NCBI GenBank assembly: GCA_030867875.1
Contig: JAOWCC010001634.1
Coordinates: forward strand, 53,912,021-53,976,020
Length of the DNA stretch: 64,000 nucleotides
From: Actinernus sp. WN-2022
Taxonomy: Eukaryota > Cnidaria > Anthozoa > Actiniaria > Actinernidae
Reading direction: 5' to 3'
Both the position numbers and the translations under genes were made by a program. Positions 8,643 through 18,811 of the stretch are shown here, in pieces (the stretch's first letter is position 1; every line of letters starts with the position of its first letter). A model generated the notes under the pieces. That model searched no databases, was not told the origin of the DNA, and worked only from the letters and a program-made list of their open reading frames with translations.

Positions 8643-9679
8643 CGCTGTTTGTATTGCTCTATTACGAACACGACTACAGCCACGATTAACAACCAAGCAT
8701 TATTTGCTAGGAATCCCACAGCTTCACCAGCCATACTAAATATGAAGCTTGCAATTGGTCCAATCATCGTAGGTAGAATCTGTCCCAGCTTTTTTCCTAT
8801 TGCTTTTAACAATTTGGCAACAGCTTTGGCAGCATCTTTAATAGTGTCAGGCAAGCTCTTTGGTATCGCGGGAAGTCCCTTCGTCAGATTGGAAACTATC
8901 ACGGTACCTACTACGGCCAGTACGCTAGTTATACCAACCCCGTACTTCTTGAAAATCGCTTTGACCCTATCGCGAAGGGGCAAACGTTCTCGTAGGGCTT
9001 CTTCTCTGCGTTCTAGGACTGCCATTTCCTCACGGATGGTGGCTATCTCATTCTTAGCTGCTTCTCTCTGATTTGGGGTCGACGTAGGGTCTTGAAGTAT
9101 GCCTTCTTGTTGTTTGAGATGCCCATCACGCTTTTGCCAAGCTTGGACGACTTCTTCTGCTGCCTCTTCTGGCGTAGGCCCTAGAGCTTTTTTGAGGCCA
9201 TTCCCCATCTTCTTATATCTCTTACCCTTCAGGGTGGTCAAAGGGATAGGATTATCGTCTCTTCCAAACTCGTGTATGTAGATTCTTTTGTCGGGCATGG
9301 TTGCTATCTCAAGTACGCCCCGAATCCCCGCATCCGGATAGTATTCCCGGACAGCATCTACCAGCATCTCTTTTGCCCCTTCTGATAAGTCTTGTTTGAA
9401 GATGAACCCTCGATGGTTAACTTTAACTTTCGGAGCGAGGGTTTCATACAAGAGGCCATCGCCGCTAAGCGAGGTTTCCTGAGTCTTCGGCTTAGCACCT
9501 TCTTTGTTATAGTCACGTCTGGTTTCCATGGGGATCATTTCGCCTGGCATCGTAGTTGTGGCATCTGTAAATATTGCATTCCATGCCTCTTTGTCAACAG
9601 TATCCTCATCCTCATAGTCTTCACCTGCTTCAGCTCCACCAGGATTTTCCTCGGCTGGGTCAACCTCAACATCACCCAT
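8639..9679 (-). CDS. Coiled-coil protein with C-terminal membrane segments (346 aa)
   Basis: An intact frame. I place the start at the ATG 9677-9679 because TTCAAT immediately precedes it and because a longer version would run into the capsid gene on the other strand. An acidic N-terminus (residues 1-30) is followed by a globular region, a coiled coil rich in Glu and Arg (about 195-245, IREEMAVLERREEALRERL), a hydrophobic helix (about 256-272), an Ala/Lys amphipathic stretch, and a C-terminal hydrophobic helix (NNAWLLIVAVVVFVIEQ). This is compatible with a virion membrane-active protein. It is convergent with the 536-residue gene; function not known. Confidence 0.7.
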   Translation of the reverse strand: MGDVEVDPAEENPGGAEAGEDYEDEDTVDKEAWNAIFTDATTTMPGEMIPMETRRDYNKEGAKPKTQETSLSGDGLLYETLAPKVKVNHRGFIFKQDLSEGAKEMLVDAVREYYPDAGIRGVLEIATMPDKRIYIHEFGRDDNPIPLTTLKGKRYKKMGNGLKKALGPTPEEAAEEVVQAWQKRDGHLKQQEGILQDPTSTPNQREAAKNEIATIREEMAVLERREEALRERLPLRDRVKAIFKKYGVGITSVLAVVGTVIVSNLTKGLPAIPKSLPDTIKDAAKAVAKLLKAIGKKLGQILPTMIGPIASFIFSMAGEAVGFLANNAWLLIVAVVVFVIEQYKQR

Positions 9680-9713
9680 ATTGAACTTAACTATATATCT
9701 TGCTATATTCAAT
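9680..9713. promoter_or_regulatory. Palindromic divergent promoter of capsid and coiled-coil genes
   Basis: These 34 bases are the whole gap between two divergent ATGs. They begin with ATTGAA (TTCAAT on the minus strand, abutting the ATG at 9679) and end with TTCAAT abutting the ATG at 9714, with CTATATAT and GCTATAT inside. The layout repeats that at 6871-6907. Confidence 0.65.
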
Positions 9714-10949
9714 ATGATATCGTCAAAGCTAGTTCCCGCACAAGCACTAAGAGAGCCTCGAGCACTCAAAGCTCCACGAACCCTATATAGAAAAACTTTC
9801 ACCCCATCATCTGCCAACCCAGGAGAGACACTCTATGTGGAAGTACCAACACTAGGAGAAAACATCGTACTAGTACCTGGTAGCTTAGCACTATTGGGTG
9901 ACATTGGATTGTCTGGTGGACACGCCAATAATCGTGTGGTTGCCAATGTCGGACGCTGCTTGGTAGTACATCGAGTTTGCAAAATGGGTGCTGAAATGGT
10001 GGAAGACATTGCTCGGCCAGATCTCCTACAGACATATTCCGATCTATACCTATTTACGCAGGATCGAGGAGGTAGAACACAACAAGGTATCCAATCAGAG
10101 AACACAAACAAGCTACGCTCGAAGGCTAAAGATGCAAGTACTTCGGATGTTGGAGAAAACGCGCTCCTAGTTGCATATGGTTCCAAATATAGAATTCCGT
10201 TGGATGTTGACATTCTGACACAACATGGAGTTCTATATCCCCACGCCCTACAAGACACTATTTTATTCGAGTTGACTCTAGCACCCGCTGTCGACATAGT
10301 GGTTGGATCAGACACCACAAAGATAGGTACGTACAAGCTTAACAACATACAGTTAGAATATGAAGCAATAAAAAATGAAACTCTAGCTAGGCAAGCACTT
10401 AACGCATACGAAACAGGTGCTGCTTTCCTATACAACCACGCTGTTCACTTCAAGACCGTACCTATCGCCAAGGCATCAGATACTTTGATATCTCAGAACA
10501 TCAATGTTCCACGACGATCCTTTGCTGGACTACTTCTACTATTCGTGGATCCACATACCGCTGGTACGCGGGATAGCGAAGCATTCTCAAATCCTGATAT
10601 TTCGAAGATAGAGGTAGATGTCAACGGGGTTCCAAACAGATTCTTTCCAGGAGGTATGCTACCACCAGATTTCTGGGAGGCTGCAAAAGGATGGTTTGCC
10701 ACATCCACTACTTCTGTGACTCCTACCAAATTTCACAACAACAGATTCGCCATTCTAGTTGATTGTCGCACAGCAAAAGATTCCGCTGTTCATGGTGATG
10801 GTATGGCGCAAACAGGTGGTTGAAAAGACATCGACATTCGTATACATAGGCCCGCAAACGGTAGTGGAAACGTAAACATGCATATCTACGTCCTTGCAGA
10901 TGCTCAGCTCACGATATTGAACGGAGCACTACAGAATATAACGTACTAA
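9714..10949 (+). pseudogene. Polinton major capsid protein, one in-frame TGA
   Basis: The frame from ATG 9714 runs 369 codons to a TGA at 10821-10823 and then continues open in the same frame to a TAA at 10947-10949, about 411 codons in all. The protein is beta-rich with motifs I recall from cnidarian Polinton capsid proteins (annotated elsewhere as F54H12.2-like): PGETLYVEVPTLGEN near the start, the SGGHANN block, YRIPLDVDILTQHGVLYPHA in the middle, LLLFVDPHTAGTRDSE later, and VLADAQLTILNGALQ at the very end, beyond the TGA. The end motif shows that the TGA is internal to the ancestral gene. The last TAA overlaps the ATG of the ATPase gene (TAATG), a compact viral-style junction. Capsid identity is by sequence style and by position before the packaging ATPase. 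Confidence 0.75.
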
Positions 10950-11574
10950 TGGATTCCCTGGTAGAACACATCCCATTCAACGCACTCATAGTAGGTCCAA
11001 CAAACTGCGGGAAAACAGCATTTCTCATAGAGCAGCTTCGTGGAGCATTTCGTGGTAAGTTTGACTACATAGTATTAGTGTGCCCCACGTACGCCCACAA
11101 CAAAACCTATCGGGGATTTGCCAATCGAGATCCACACTTCTATATCGTATCTCCACCACAGGATGCCATCAACGCAGCATTGCATGTTTGTGCTACTTTT
11201 TGGGCAGGTACCAATACACTATTGATTCTAGATGATTGTGCCGCCTCAAAAGACGTAAAAAGAAGAACCGACAAGCTAGTAGATTTGGCATTCTCTGCTC
11301 GCCATATCGGTATTTCAGTTTGGGTGCTCTCCCAACAATTAACAAGCATATGCAAACCTTTCCGCGAAAACGTAGCTGTCGTAGTGTTGCCTTTCATACC
11401 GCATCGGCTATAGATGGAAAAAGGCTATTCGAGGACTATGGAGGCTCACAAGAAGATGGCGAGTTACGAGCAGTGCTTCGGTCCCACAAGTTTGCTCGCA
11501 TATGCTTTTGTTTACAACATCCTTTTGCAGTAGTGTTAGAGCTACCCGCACCTATAGCATACCATGGACGATAA
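10949..11574 (+). pseudogene. FtsK/HerA-type DNA-packaging ATPase, one frameshift
   Basis: The N-terminal frame (10949-11413) has a Walker A motif GPTNCGKT at residues 16-23 and a Walker B motif NTLLILDD around residue 95, with an arginine-containing stretch after it. The C-terminal part (RLFEDYGGSQEDGELRAVLR and onwards to 11574) lies in another frame, so a single indel occurred near 11385-11410. The enzyme would pump genome DNA into the capsid; it is the standard neighbour of the capsid gene in Polintons and related viruses. The frame end overlaps the next ATG at 11564. Confidence 0.8.
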
Positions 11575-12142
11575 AGAAATAGTTGACCACCTACTTGGTG
11601 AGGACGTAACAGGCCCACCACCCAAAATAGAGGATGCGTGTTCATCTGCAACAGACAACCGGGAAGCACTTTCCATTTTGGCTGCAACAGGTACCACAAA
11701 AGAATATCTAGGAAAAAAATTATCTCTAGGAGATATTTCTAGACTACCTGAAAAAGAAGTAGAGAGGTTGCATAGAAGGTACCAGGCCGTTCTAGCTCAG
11801 CAAATAACAGGAAGCTTAGTCGATGGTGTGATGCGTCTAGCTACCCGATTAGTTGCTTACCTAGTCCCTATAGATTCTCGAGAAGCGCTGATCAAAGATC
11901 TACAAGAAGACCATCTAGTCCGTAACGAGATCAGTGCTGCGACTGGCTTGTTATCACTTAAAGCAGGTCGCTTTGTAGCGCTAGCTAGCGTCTTGTTCCA
12001 CGTATCTGGTCACATAGTTATTCCTGGTACCTCTGCTATCACACCTATTGAACCTTCACATATACCTACTATATCAAAGCAACAAGATGGAAGAACAGAC
12101 GGATCGGATAACTGCGGATCCTCCGAAGACTTCACCAACTGA
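11564..12142 (+). CDS. Conserved Polinton helical protein of unknown function (192 aa)
   Basis: An intact frame overlapping the end of the ATPase gene. It is largely helical: LGKKLSLGDISRLPEKEVER and YQAVLAQQITGSLVDGVMR, then a C-terminal hydrophobic part around residues 125-155. The motif order (a Leu/Ser block, then a region ending with a basic RFVALASVLFH segment) resembles a small protein I recall next to Polinton ATPases in other cnidarians, of unknown role. The end overlaps the start of the next small gene at 12087 in a different frame. Confidence 0.6.
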   Translation: MDDKEIVDHLLGEDVTGPPPKIEDACSSATDNREALSILAATGTTKEYLGKKLSLGDISRLPEKEVERLHRRYQAVLAQQITGSLVDGVMRLATRLVAYLVPIDSREALIKDLQEDHLVRNEISAATGLLSLKAGRFVALASVLFHVSGHIVIPGTSAITPIEPSHIPTISKQQDGRTDGSDNCGSSEDFTN

Positions 12143-12461
12143 GAAGTTAAAAGATCCAAAACGCGTTGCTGCTGGAAAAGCATTAGCAGTAAGCAACAAA
12201 CTTGCCAGGGAGGCTCAAAAGCGGGAGTTGGCACACGAAATCGAATCATCCAAATAAACCGACGTAGAGGAAAGTTGGCTCAAAAATGTGTCTACGAATA
12301 CTACCCTCACAGCTATTGGCGTAGGTGCTGCGTTGGTAGGGTCGTACTATCAATACAGAAGATACAGAGACGATACCTCTAAAAATGCTAGTACGATACG
12401 ACCTACGAGTCCAGATAAACGTATAGAGCCTACGAAGGTAGAGTTGCCAGACATGGAGTAG
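12087..12461 (+). pseudogene. Small Polinton membrane protein, in-frame TAA
   Basis: From ATG 12087 a Lys/Ala-rich helical segment (GKALAVSNKLAREAQKREL) runs to a TAA at 12255-12257. The same frame then continues open for 67 codons to a TAG at 12459-12461 and contains a clear membrane segment (LTAIGVGAALVGSYYQY) with a basic, Tyr-rich flank. The layout of a helical basic part, a membrane helix and an Arg/Tyr tail is coherent only if the TAA is a mutation. Confidence 0.55.
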
Positions 12462-12511
12462 AATGGCACAACATTTGAAGACTAGGACCATAGGGTGTAT
12501 ATCGTAGTAGG

Positions 12512-12735
12512 ATGGTAGAGAACAAATTGATGAAAACGGTGACTGACGCCGCTATAATTACTGGACTTGCTACAGGTATTGGGTGGATTGCAAAAAAGGT
12601 GGCCAAAGAACCTATGCTAAACGATCCTTCTGCTTCTATCTTGAATTACACGTGAAGTGGACAGCTGTGTTGGCTGGTAGCATAGCTGCTAAGCAATATC
12701 TCGAGGACCAAAAGTACATACCAGCTAACTTGTAG
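12512..12735 (+). pseudogene. Small Polinton membrane protein, one frameshift
   Basis: ATG 12512 opens a 47-codon frame with a hydrophobic helix (DAAIITGLATGIGWIAKK). The C-terminal continuation, with another hydrophobic helix and the ending YLEDQKYIPANL, is in a neighbouring frame and ends at the TAG 12733-12735, so one indel lies near 12650. I recall two-helix proteins with a similar ending from other Polintons; function unknown. Confidence 0.5.
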
Positions 12736-12740
12736 TACGT

Positions 12741-13172
12741 ATGGCGGGGGCAATTGCAATGGCCATTTTCGGGGCTGTTTTAAATGCTACGGCATTCACT
12801 GGTGGGGGTATACTCGCTAAGATGCTTTCTGGAAAAGACGATAGGATTGCTATAGAACGAGAGAGACACGACAGGTTACTAGAGAAATAAACAGCTGACA
12901 TGAAGGCTCATAACGAGCAACGTCAAAGATTATACGACCATGCTCAAGAACAGGAAGGTCTGGAGCGTAGTGCTTACGAGATGCAAAACGACACCAACCG
13001 CGCTTTCGTGCGATCCGACAAGTTACGCAAGCAACTACAACGACTCAAAGCAATGAAAGAACCTCGCTTCTCAGACTACTATCGACCCTCAAGTGCACAG
13101 AAGACGAGTGAGTTGGTCTATGTTGGGGGTGGAATGCTAGGCGCTGGCTATGCTGCTAGTCGCTGGCTATAG
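12741..13172 (+). pseudogene. Small Polinton membrane protein, in-frame TAA
   Basis: ATG 12741, five bases after the previous stop, begins MAGAIAMAIFGAVLNATAF, a hydrophobic N-terminus I recall from Polinton-associated proteins. A TAA at 12888-12890 interrupts the frame, which then continues open to the TAG at 13170-13172 with a charged coiled-coil region (KLRKQLQRLKAMKEPRFSDY) and a short C-terminal hydrophobic segment. A single nonsense mutation explains this. Confidence 0.55.
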
Positions 13173-13275
13173 CTATGCTTTTTAAAAACGAGGTTTTTTA
13201 TGTTCGTCGTAAAAGTTGGTTTTCTGCATCCATTTGAAGCTATGTACCTCATACATATCAGAGGTAAGTCTCAGG

Positions 13276-13716
13276 ATGCCAGTCATACGAGTTAATGTGA
13301 GGGTTAAAGGAAGTGGAAAATTCGTCACCGCTAATGCTTTCCTAGCCTTCAAAGCTCCTCTTTCATATTGTACCGTTTCGCTCATGGAAGAGTTAGATCC
13401 CGAAGGAATGTTGTTAGATATTAAGTTCGATGCCATCCTCGGTAGCTTCTTCTTATTGAATCTAGAATTGCAAAGCCTTAATACGGATGAATTCTCCAAC
13501 ATCCCCAATGTGGTGCTTTGCGCGAATGAACCCCTAAGCAGGGACAAGGCGCTTTTAACCAACATGTCTGAGGGATCCAAACTCGGCTTAGTAATAGGGC
13601 ACGACAACATTAAAGCCCTCGGTATCAAACCTTGCCAGGAGGAAGTCTTAAACAGGCATACGGTGATTTTCCCCGGAGTTATTATTCCAAATACTTCCGA
13701 CTCGGTTTCAGCATAG
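13276..13716 (+). CDS. Retropepsin-like (A17/BEL-type) protein without catalytic Asp
   Basis: An intact frame of 146 residues from the internal ATG 13276; a longer form from 13216 is possible. The pattern follows BEL/Pao protease domains: a first strand pair ending in NAFLAFKAPLSYCTVSLMEEL, where families have a D-[ST]-G or D-D-Q box; then LNLELQSLNTDEFSNIPNVV; and the end block KLGLVIGHDNIKALGIKP that matches the usual LLIG.D...L.. ending. The catalytic Asp site reads AFKAP, so peptidase activity is not expected. It sits between the small membrane genes and the integrase, where some Polintons carry their cysteine protease. It may be a captured retroelement domain now used as a dimerising or binding module, or a chance insertion that has stayed open. 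Confidence 0.5.
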   Translation: MPVIRVNVRVKGSGKFVTANAFLAFKAPLSYCTVSLMEELDPEGMLLDIKFDAILGSFFLLNLELQSLNTDEFSNIPNVVLCANEPLSRDKALLTNMSEGSKLGLVIGHDNIKALGIKPCQEEVLNRHTVIFPGVIIPNTSDSVSA

Positions 13717-13800
13717 GGCGCGACCTTTCTCCATTTGAAGGCTTGAGACCTACCACTTATATGCATAACTTAGTGCAAACGATAAGAGGGACCTCCAAAA

Positions 13801-13847
13801 AAAAAAGAATAAAAACTCGTTGGCTAGATGAGTCTTCATTCTTTTTT
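13801..13847 (+). terminator. Hairpin before the integrase gene
   Basis: Arms 13801-13818 and 13830-13847 match at 16 of 18 positions around an 11-base loop, again A-rich against T-rich, 20 bases before the integrase ATG. It has the same character as the hairpin at 3921-3968. Confidence 0.4.
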
Positions 13848-13867
13848 AGCTATTCTATATATATGTG

Positions 13868-14908
13868 ATGGATGCTCGCCTTGCAAATACCTTCTATGGT
13901 CCTGAGGGATACTGGAAAGGTCGCGCTGCAATTGGCAAGCTAGCAGTTGCAGCAAAGGTATCAGAAGATGTAGCTGCAAGTTGGTTAGAGAAACAAGCAC
14001 TATGGCAGATATACCTACCACCACCACGATATATCCCACGACCACATTGGACTATATCGAAACCAAATGAGGTTCACCAAGCTGATTTGATCTTTCTACC
14101 TCACGATCGACCTGGACGTGGGCGAAAGCTCTATAAATATGCTTTAGTGGTAATAGACGTTGCTTCTCGATACAAAGAGGCTGAGCCTTTAGCCTCGAAA
14201 GATAGTGGCGAAGTGGCTGCAGCTTTTGAACGAATCTACAAGCGTAGTCCATTAACGTGGCCAAAAACGTTGCAAGTCGATCCTGGTAGGGAATTCATAG
14301 GACGTATGTCTGGAACCTTAGAGCAACATGGTACGAAAGTTCAACGAGGCGAGGTTGGTAATCATAGGGCCCAAGGTTTTGTTGAGAGAGTAAATAGAAC
14401 ACTGGCTGAGAGATTGTTTGGATATCAATATGCACAGGAGATGGTACTTGCTTCGGAAGGATCAGATACACGTAGTAGAGAATGGGTGTTGCGGCTTCCA
14501 GAGGTTATCAAAGCCATGAATAATGAGGTGACTCGACTTATGGGGAAGGAGCCTTCGAACACCATATTAGCACAGCAAGTGAATATCAAAACTCCTACAT
14601 ATTGGCGGACTGTTGGATTAGAAGAAAAGCGTCTACCATTCGGTGTTCTAGTTCGATATCTCTATGCGCCGGGAGAGTTGGAAGGTGGAGCAAAGCGAGC
14701 AACTGATCCTGTGTGGAGTTTACAGACATATATAGTTTCACGTAGTGCGATATCTTCGAACCAACCGGTTCTGTACTATTTGGGAAAGGACGCACCAAAG
14801 CGAGGGTTTGTGCGTGAAGAACTACAGATAGTGCCACCAGATACTGAACTACCTCCAAAGGGGATTCTGGTTGTACCCAACAGATCTAGGATAGCAACTC
14901 GCAAATAA
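13868..14908 (+). CDS. Polinton integrase (DD35E, retroviral type)
   Basis: An intact 346-residue frame from ATG 13868. The rve catalytic core has D73 in EVHQADLIFLP, D138 in LQVDPGREFIG and E173 in AQGFVERVNR, giving exact D-35-E spacing. The N-terminal 60 residues hold the short pre-domain typical of Polinton integrases (FYGPEGYWKGRAAIGKLA), and the C-terminus is a basic beta region. The enzyme would insert the linear viral DNA and make a 6-bp target duplication. The gene end overlaps the 3' end of the polymerase on the other strand. Upstream of the ATG lies TATATATATG. The intact catalytic residues suggest a young copy. Confidence 0.9.
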   Translation: MDARLANTFYGPEGYWKGRAAIGKLAVAAKVSEDVAASWLEKQALWQIYLPPPRYIPRPHWTISKPNEVHQADLIFLPHDRPGRGRKLYKYALVVIDVASRYKEAEPLASKDSGEVAAAFERIYKRSPLTWPKTLQVDPGREFIGRMSGTLEQHGTKVQRGEVGNHRAQGFVERVNRTLAERLFGYQYAQEMVLASEGSDTRSREWVLRLPEVIKAMNNEVTRLMGKEPSNTILAQQVNIKTPTYWRTVGLEEKRLPFGVLVRYLYAPGELEGGAKRATDPVWSLQTYIVSRSAISSNQPVLYYLGKDAPKRGFVREELQIVPPDTELPPKGILVVPNRSRIATRK

Positions 14909-16345
14909 AATCGTCAAAGTTTTCCTCCACTGAAAGGGTGTCTTTGTGCCCATAGGCTAGTGTATCGATCCCGTTTGCTGAAATCCAGCGCTTAGAGTCA
15001 AATGGTGATAGAGATACTTTATTCATATGCATACCATACATTCTGTGCCCTTCGCTTCGAAGCATATCCATCCCATGGCGGAATACTTTCTTATCTAGCA
15101 AGCACTCTTTGTATATATTGCTCATGACGAATGCGGTGTTTCACAACTACCTTCTTGGTGCCTTTAGCTTTCCGAATCTCGCCACCATCTACTTTCAATA
15201 TTGAGTAGAGCTTTGATCGTAGTCCAACATATTCAACAATGGGAACACCTCCACATTCGTCTTTCATTTTGCCAATGACTTTCTTGTTATGGAGGTTATA
15301 CAGCGGATGGTCCTCACCGTAGTTGCTTGTATCGTAAAGATGTTCGTTGACAGCCATGTCTGCATAGATGACTTCAGTTTCAATGTATAGCAATAGACTG
15401 TCAGTATCTGTGTAAAGTAGATTACAGCGTTGTCCATACTGCTTCTTGAGCTCACCATAGTAGAAGTCATACATCAGGTGTTTTGAGAGATCTAGAATTG
15501 ATATTCCAACATATACTGAGCGGTTCAGTAGTAGCTTGCTTTTATAGTTGTGTACAGCGGCTAGGTTGTCGTCAAAGATTGTTGAGCGAGCATAGCTAGG
15601 TTTATTCAAGAGGCGCTGTAGTTTGATTCCTTCTGAAGAGCGCACTAGTTTGATATCTACATGCTTGCGTAGATTTTCCATTGTTTTGCCAAATACGCTA
15701 TTGTTCATCAATTTGTAGAGGTCCTGCTCAAAAGTGCTCTTTGCTTGTTTTCGTAACTCTGTGTTCATTCGTATGTATGGCTCCATCCATGGACTTTGAT
15801 CGAATCGTAGTGCTCTGTGGATCTTTTTCAAACGCATACCTAGAGATAGGTATAGTTGTAGGTTGCAGTAGTGGGGCACATATCGCTCTTTATAGCAAAG
15901 GTTAGGCACAAGCTTTTCCGCTTTCAAAGACCCATTGCCTTCGTATAGTTTCTCAAATAGATCGGTTTGATACTCTGAGAACCAAGCTTTATCAACTTGT
16001 ATTCTCTCGGGAGCTAGAGGATAGCTGTTGTGTGAGTCGTGAAGTTCTCGAGGATATTCGAGGTCAACTTCGAGGATGTAACCTTTATCTGAATTGCTTG
16101 CGTGCTGGGCCATGGGTGATTTGTTCTTCTGTTGGTATACACCACTCAAACCCTCCTGTTGGTAGATATTGACTCATAGCCCAGCCATAGAGATTTTTAG
16201 AATCGAGGTAGACTATATGGCTATTTGCCTTTTTGGGATCGAAATCGGGCACGTTTGGATTGTTTGCTTTGGCATAACGCTGAGACACCATAGATATTCC
16301 ACCACGTAGACCTTTCTCAACGAATAGATGCAATCCAAGAGACCA
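14886..16345 (-). pseudogene. Protein-primed DNA polymerase B, C-terminal part with frameshifts
   Basis: Three consecutive minus-strand frames carry the polymerase palm. 16085-16333 has motif A (YLDSKNLYGWAMSQYLP). 15091-16149 has motif B (YKLMNNSVFGKTMEN), motif C (YTDTDSL) and the thumb-side KVIGKMKDE and EYVGLRSKLYS blocks. 14886-15125 holds the C-terminal tail. Frame changes occur near 16090-16145 and near 15110. The exonuclease and the rest of the N-terminus are missing beyond about 16345, where the sequence turns into unrelated AT-rich DNA. Type-2 family B polymerases of this kind replicate Polinton DNA from a terminal protein. Confidence 0.88.
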
Positions 16346-18810
16346 TCACCTAGTGAATCTGATTGGTTGCTCAGCGGACAAGATTTTTTTCATCTTGCCT
16401 GCTCAGGATTTTCCAAATTCGCTCACAACTCTTCGTAAAGAAATAGCGATAAAACCCGTACATTTTGAAAGAAACTAAACAATTTGTTACATGAAAGAAA
16501 ATACTAATTTAACACAAAGTATTTCTGCTTTTTCGTTTTTCAGCTAAAATTCAACTTTTTATAGCAATTAATGCAGTTTTTCCGGCTCTCGCCAGTTCGA
16601 TGAAAACAACTGCAGCAAAAACGCGGCGGCAAAAACGGACTGAATTTAGTGGAGATAAATATACTGTAGCTGTCATTGAAATACACAGTTCTAAGCTGAA
16701 ATGGCTGTGACTTCAAAAAAACACAAAGAAAATTCTGTCTGCCTTACAACGTTACTACAATCGACTCTTAGCACACAGTTTCATCAAAGAAAGCAGGTTT
16801 TTTTTTATATGGGCTAAGAAATTCAGCATTCACATTTGGTAATTGGCTTATAAATTATGAGTATTTACTAAATAATACTTACAAGTTGTTTTGTATTCTT
16901 CTACAGCTCTTTAATATTGTCAAGTTTTGTGCCGGTTTTCAACTTTCAAATCTTCCACAAATATGCACATTTTTGTCTCTATAATATGACTGTTTTCTCT
17001 TTTCTCCTTTCTCTTTTCCTTTTATATAAAATCAATTAAACTAAGTAAATACATTACTTCAATTGTGCGTTAAAATAGAATATTAGGGTTTTTATTTGTG
17101 CCTAAGTTTGTGTGTTTTGTGCCTGTGTGTGAATTGTACCCGACCTAATAATGTAATTTTCTTACTTGAAATCTGGCTTCCAGGCATTTTTAGCTTTTAA
17201 GTTATTTCTGGAAGCCAGTACCCTATATTATTTTCAACTTCCTTATGTTTATATTTCTCTATTGTAATTTTTAAAGGGTACAATAAAGATGTTGTTGTTG
17301 TCTAGATTAATGCGTTCGGGTTCCTGATAAAGTTGTCATTGAAACCTAGTGCATCTGAAGTAAAGTACAGGTCAGTTTTCATCCATAAAAATGCATTTGT
17401 GATGTCGGAAAACAAACTGTTTTGAACGCCACGAGGTTGAACTTCAAGTGAAAGTCGTCGGCTCTGAGTCTAATTTTAGCTTCATTTCTATTCGCTCTTC
17501 AGTTTACCACGCAATGGGTTCCTAGCGCGTGCGATAAAAGACACAACTTTTATATCTTCGAGGAAATCCTGACATGAAAAAACACAAAAAACACTAGAAT
17601 AGTGTATATCACCTGATAATCTGGCTTGTTCCGTAAAATTTTAGGCGGGAGCTTTTCTAAGTTGGTGTCAACTAAATAAATTGTGTCTGCCAATATTTTT
17701 TATCTGCTTTTGTTAATTTCCGTAAAAGCGGGTCCCGCTGTTTACGTTCTGCATGTTATGTCTCAGTTAAAATGCCATATGCGTGACAGCATTGCAATTA
17801 GTTACGAATTCAAGGATTAAAATGTTTGTGTACATTCCTTGGGAAATCAGTAAACGGCTTCACGTAGGCTAGACACGTATTTGAGAAAAGCTTACAGGAA
17901 AGCAACTAAAAACATTGATAAATAGATACACTTTTACTTTCACTCTAAAATTAGCATAATATTTGCCATGTGAACAATTGACCTTTGCAATCTGATATTC
18001 CAAAGGCATTAAATTATGTAACTCTATTTATTTTTACTTTGAACACCCTGCGCGCCCTGCATACCCTGCATACCCTGCGTGCCCTGCGTGCCCTGCACCC
18101 TGCGTTTTACTCCGTTCGGTTTGATACAGACAAATGTATGGCAAAGTAAAAACACGACTGCACGCTTCCCAGCACAGCTACATCCCTCAAATTTTGATCA
18201 GTTAATCTTTTACCTGGTATCTTACGTTTGTAGAAGATGAATATTTCAGAAATTCGATTTTACGGAAATTATTTGGCATCGGATTCCCATACAAACACTG
18301 TATGCACCACTTTCAAAGATAAGATTGCCGTTTATCACTTTGTTTCAATCCTCTGTATTTTAGCCAACGTTTACTGGAGCTGTTCGACAGTCTAATAATC
18401 AGATTCTCTTTCAAAATATAATACAGGAAAGCCGTCATTTCTGGTAGAATAGTCAGAGGACGATTTATTTCAAAGACACAAATATACACAAGGTATGCTT
18501 TTCATCGATGTGACCTCACTCGCCGCCGAAATTCGACAAGAAATTCAAATCGATTTCGCCTCTGCTTTCGACACACAAATCCAGATATGTGTAAGCTCTT
18601 CTCATCTACGTTTCAGGCCAAACGACATGAAAACGGCCTGGAAAATAAATTCCGAATTCAAAATATTTCTCTCGGTATACGATCTGCAGATTGATCGGTC
18701 CACAAATCAGCGGTAGACATCGCAGGCGGTGCTTTCAAGATGCGTGGGCATGGCAACTGCATGATTTATTTCGTAGGAATCGGAAAAGAGAATTCACAAG
18801 GAGCAATTAT
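16346..18810. other. AT-rich gene-free stretch
   Basis: No coding region is supported. One 11-bp perfect stem, CTGGCTTCCAG at 17173-17183 with its complement at 17208-17218, lies near matching GTACCC/GGGTAC words. The rest looks like decayed intergenic DNA. Confidence 0.5.
18045..18105 (+). repeat. CCCTGC minisatellite
   Basis: About seven copies of an 8-9 base unit (CCCTGCRY) in tandem, with small length differences. Confidence 0.8.
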
Positions 18811-18811
18811 A

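Larger units (their letters stand above)
3228..16345 (+). mobile_element. Polinton/Maverick-like virus-derived element, right end truncated
   Basis: Diagnostic genes are present: DD35E retroviral-type integrase, protein-primed family B DNA polymerase, FtsK/HerA-type packaging ATPase and a double-jelly-roll type capsid protein, with small conserved membrane proteins between them. The gene order from the left is zinc-ribbon (+), TFIIB-like (+), membrane protein (-), penton-like (-), conserved 536-residue protein (+), coiled-coil membrane protein (-), capsid-ATPase-four small genes-retropepsin-like-integrase (+), polymerase (-). The polymerase is cut off near 16345 before its exonuclease region, so the right terminus is lost. 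No terminal inverted repeat could be paired. No adenain-like cysteine protease was found; it may have been lost with the right end. Of the main genes, six frames are uninterrupted and the rest carry one or two breaks. Confidence 0.9.

Noticed and set aside
18495..18716. 73-codon plus-strand frame
   Set aside because: No motif, no neighbour context, and it lies in AT-rich decayed DNA.
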